Shown piece after piece: positions 60,031-64,000 of a DNA stretch of 64,000 nt. The stretch is from assembly GCA_008692225.1 (NCBI GenBank), contig VICG01000008.1, positions 248,001-312,000 of the forward strand, given 5' to 3'. Positions within the stretch are counted from its first letter, which is position 1. Every line of letters begins with the position of its first letter. The notes beneath the pieces were generated by a model that made no database searches, was not told where the DNA came from, and saw nothing but the letters and a program-made list of their open reading frames with translations. Both the position numbers and the translations under genes were made by a program. Source of the DNA: Monilinia fructicola (lineage: Eukaryota > Ascomycota > Leotiomycetes > Helotiales > Sclerotiniaceae).

Positions 60031-60539
60031 CTATTTTGTTTCCTTCGATTCCTATATATCCTAATAATTATTTAATATTAATATTATAGAATCTACATTG
60101 TATTCTGATATTTGTGAAAGGCCTATTATAAAAAGTCCAATATATTAGTTTATAAGCATTATATTACTAAAATGTTATCTATATATAGCTAAAGCTATTA
60201 TAAATTAATATTTAATAACATTTTTATTATATATTAGAGTTTCTTTTTAAGATATTTATAGCCTTTATATTGAAAATGTGTAATATAGAGTTAATTAATT
60301 TATATTTAAAGTTTATTTGTATACCATTTTAATAAATTATATAACCATATTTTATATATATATATAATTATATCTAATATATTATAATTTTTAATATATT
60401 ATTTTGAAACTATTTAAGAATATGGTAATATTAATTAAAGGAAGTAAATTCTATTAAACTTTGAAAATCGTAATAGCGGTTTCTTTATCAATCCCCTTCG
60501 TCAGATTTATTTGATAACTTTATATAAAATATGGCGGTT

Positions 60540-63500
60540 GAAAGAGCTGATTTAAGGATTATCAGAAATATATATATTAAACACTAAATTTTAGTTTTAA
60601 GTACCTATTGTAAACCTATTTTACAATCTTTAATAATTATTAATATTAAAATTCGATAAATTAATAAATATAGTATATTAACTATCTATATCCGAAATAT
60701 AAATTAAAGCTTAATTTCCTCAAGTATAACCTTTATAGAAGATAATCTAATATTATAAAAAAAGATAATATTAGAAATAATTCTTTAAATTAATAAAACT
60801 TTGTAGAGTACCAAAACAAATATTTTATTAAATAAATTAATAGAATTCTATATATTATCCAAATCGTATGTTAACAACTAAACTCTAACCAAATCAAAGA
60901 AATTTAGAAGATTTTATATATTTTATATATCAGGCTTTTATATTATAAATTAGGAAAAGAATAATATAAATAATAATAGCTTTTTCTAAATGCCAAAACT
61001 AATAGATTATCCACCATCTTTACCAGACTCCTAATATAATATAAAACAAAACAAGCCCATATAACCTATTCTTTTATATATCTTTGGAAGGTTATTTTCC
61101 TATTAAATCATACTCCAAGCCAATATAAAGTAGATTATTTGTTTTCTTTTAGTATTATTATAATAAAATTAATAATAAATTTATTGTTTATTTTATATAA
61201 TAATACTTAAGTATTTTATTTCCTAATAAAATAAATCATTTTTAGCTTTTTTGGAATAAAAGCAATTTTGTTTTAAATACCCTAATATATAATATTTCTA
61301 ATTTTCTAGAAAAGAATATAAATATTAATAATTAATAATATTAAAACTGTAAATAGATATATATTATCTATATATCTAAATCTAATAAATAATATTCTGG
61401 GATAATAATTCGGTTAAATATAACATATACAGTATAAAAAATAATAATAAACCTTAAAGAATACCATAGAATAACTTTCAATAATTTAGAATAATTAAAT
61501 TCTCTAAACATACTCTTTACATATCTATTTATTAAAAATAAATTAATTAGTTTTAAAAATATTAGAAACTAGTCTTATATTATTATTCGGGTTAATAAAC
61601 GCTTTTTTTAAAAAGTATATTAAAAGACTCCCTAAAACATTCAATATAATTATTATAACTTTTTAAACCTTATACTATAATTATTTTTATATTATGTATA
61701 AAGCTAATTATTAGAATTTATAATAAATCTTCTTAAAAAAAGCTTTATTATATTATAAATTAAAAATTCCTAATATAAAAATAGTTTCAGTTAAATATTT
61801 AATAATAATTTGTTTTAAAACTCTTAAAAATATATAAAATAAATATAATAAAGCATCAAAAACAAATAAAGATTTTATTAACCTTATTAATTTTGGGGAA
61901 TATAATTATCTTAATTAACTTTTATATTTATAAGAAAAATTTAAAGCTAAAATATTTATTGTATAAATTATAAAATATATATTTAATTAAACTTTAATAA
62001 GCTTTAAATAATCGAATTATAATTTAATTAATTCCTAATAAAATACTTAAAAATATTAATAATATTCTTTTTAACCTTTTTTAAAGATATTGAGATAAAC
62101 TAAGGGAATGTACTAAAGCCTTATTAATTCATTAATGAATTATAATTTAAATTATTAACTATATTAAATCTATTTAGAACTTTAGATTATAATACTTTAG
62201 CCTTTAACCATTATATCCTCAATTATAACTTTATTAATTATTAAAAAGGGAAGCTTTAAAGTTACAATTTAGTTTATATTAATTAATGATTCAATATAGA
62301 ATCTTTATTATCCTTAATTCCATTAATTGTATCCCTTTAATAATTCTTTTTAGCCTTACAAATTCTATATCATAAAATTCCTTTTAGTTTTAGGGGGTAA
62401 TTGAAATTTTACCTTGATTATACATTTGATTTTCATAGATCATAGAAATAAGCTTTAATATACTATTTTATATTTTAGGATTTATTATAATATAGGATAT
62501 TTTATGCCTTTATTTAATTTATTAGTTATATATATAACAAAATTAAAAATAATAATAAATTAAGCGATAAAGGCTTCAATATTATCCTGATCCTTTAAAG
62601 ATTATTTAGGAATTCAAAAATCCAGCAATATTAATATATATAAAATTCAAAAACTTTTCCAAATTATTTTTAATAACCCTAAAATAATATTAATTAAATA
62701 TACGGGTATTTTAACTTAAATAAAGTTATAATCTAGATTTTATAATCCAATCCTATATACAGGTTTTTATAAATATTAATAATTATAAAAGGAATATTAA
62801 AAAATATAAGATCTAGAATATATTTAGCGGAATAAATAAACTCTCTTAAAATATTAATAAAGTTTATTTTATTATCCGATATCCATTATACAACTTTTGC
62901 TCCTCAATAAATAAATAGGATGTTAAATTTAAACATATTATATTAAATATTAAAATCTTTTTTTATAAGATATTTGAAAGATAAAAAAAAGTGAAACAAT
63001 ATAATTAATTACTTTGGGTATTATAAATTATTTGTAGATATTAAGAATAACAATAGAAATTGATATTAATCCAGAGTAAATCCCTTATTATATATTAACT
63101 ATCTTCTATTAAACGCATAATTTAATATTTTCTCGAATATAAATTATAATTCAGGATCAAAAGTTTTTAATATTTTCAGAAATTCAAAGTTTCTAAAAAT
63201 TAATTAGAATATACGGTAAATTACTCTCATACTATAAAAAATCGAAAAAATTGCTTTTATACCACAAAAATTAGATTTATTTTACTATAATACTATAGAA
63301 ATTCTAATCTTTTTAAATAAAATCTAATTTAGAATTTAGCTTTTTTTAATTAGATTCTAAATTAGATTTTATTTAAAAAGATTAGAATCTATATAGCATT
63401 ATAATAAAATCACTTCGATTTTTATAGTATAAAAGTAATTTTTTCGATTTTTCATAGTATAAGAGTAATTTACTGTAGAATATAATAATTATATTCCCAG

Positions 63501-64000
63501 ATAATTTTAAATATATATATTAATATATATTCAAGGATTCCTAATACGTATATAATACGTTTAATTTTTTATATATATAATATTACAAAAAAAGTTATAT
63601 ATACAAAGTTTTCTCTACCAATATTAATTTAATTAATTTATAAATCTTAAAATTAAATCTATTAAAAATAATAGGGGCTATAATTTCATTTATATTGTTT
63701 TAATATAAAAGAAAAATAAAAATAATTAATTTATTAATCTTTTTTTTTATAAAGATATTAAATTTAAGTTTTAGGGTTTTTATAATAATTATAGTTCCTT
63801 AATAGTTGTTTAATAAAATAATTGAAATACTAGTACGTTTTTTTATATATAATATTCTTAACCTTAAAAAGTTTAATTATAAATACCTATCTTAAAAACT
63901 AAATTAGTATTTTTATATATTATTATAGCAAAATTATGTTTATATTTAAAATTAATTATAACCTTATTTTATATAACTAAAATAATCTTTAAAGCTATGA
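60540..64000 (-). mobile_element. Family R long element, copy 3 (inverted), interrupted by element K; runs off the window
   Basis: Reverse-complement match to R copies 1 and 2 from about 40870 outward and through 55540-58200. Element K interrupts it at 63213-63476. It reaches the window edge, so its far end is not seen. Confidence 0.65.
63213..63476. mobile_element. Family K fold-back element (264 bp)
   Basis: Almost the whole element is an inverted repeat. The inner arms 63301-63335 and 63354-63388 are perfectly complementary over 35 bp with an 18-base loop; outer ends ACGGTAAATTACTC and ACAGTAAATTACTC differ by a transition. Flanks repeat AGAATAT(A) on both sides, a 7-8 bp target duplication; R copy 2 has the single unoccupied copy at about 56030-56040. 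A 7-8 bp duplication fits hAT or P-type elements more than the TA-inserting families. Confidence 0.85.

Overview
The window looks like nuclear DNA of a filamentous ascomycete, most likely a leotiomycete; the lineage is an inference. Six spliced or single-exon eukaryotic genes have short introns (49-102 nt) with GT-AG borders, mostly GTAAGT-like donors and CTAAC-like branch sites. From about 31.4 kb the sequence becomes extremely AT-rich and gene-free, with paralogous repeats that differ largely by C/T and G/A transitions. This is the usual picture of repeat-induced point mutation (RIP) in Pezizomycotina.

Layout. 1-6.5 kb: no convincing intact gene, one coding-like relict near the left end and a strong hairpin. 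6.5-9.5 kb (-): importin beta-1 (KAP95). 11.5-13.5 kb (-): 2-isopropylmalate synthase (LEU4 type), with a candidate Leu3/LeuB site upstream. 15.1-17.0 kb (-): ferric reductase (FRE family). 17-23 kb: a long spacer of microsatellites, a diverged ~375-bp tandem duplication and a 63-bp tandem duplication. 23.0-23.7 kb (+): MICOS subunit MIC19, convergent with 23.8-24.9 kb (-) TYW3 (wybutosine synthesis). 26.0-29.3 kb (-): a 1063-residue RRM protein. The genes are housekeeping genes of unrelated pathways and form no cluster.

31.4-64 kb is a repeat graveyard. I resolved at least seven families of dead elements by comparing copies with each other: (O) a 730-bp element with 13-bp inverted ends, two copies; (M) a ~745-795-bp TA-inserting element; (B) a ~640-720-bp TA-inserting element with imperfect ~50-bp inverted ends, about ten copies, carrying a tRNA-like A-box; (P) an element with ends AGTCGCC..., one full copy of 1847 bp plus ~0.85-0.94-kb shorter copies; (S) a 155-bp short inverted-repeat element beside a 318-bp AAT array; (K) a 264-bp fold-back element with a 7-8 bp target duplication; and (R) and (Q), long elements of unknown class. 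Several copies are nested, and uninterrupted paralogues elsewhere in the window serve as empty sites that prove the borders.

The importin and LEU4 genes carry small indels that break otherwise well-conserved frames (one 2-nt event in importin, three 1-nt events in LEU4). In an essential gene this points to residual assembly indels more than to real pseudogenes, but only raw reads can decide.
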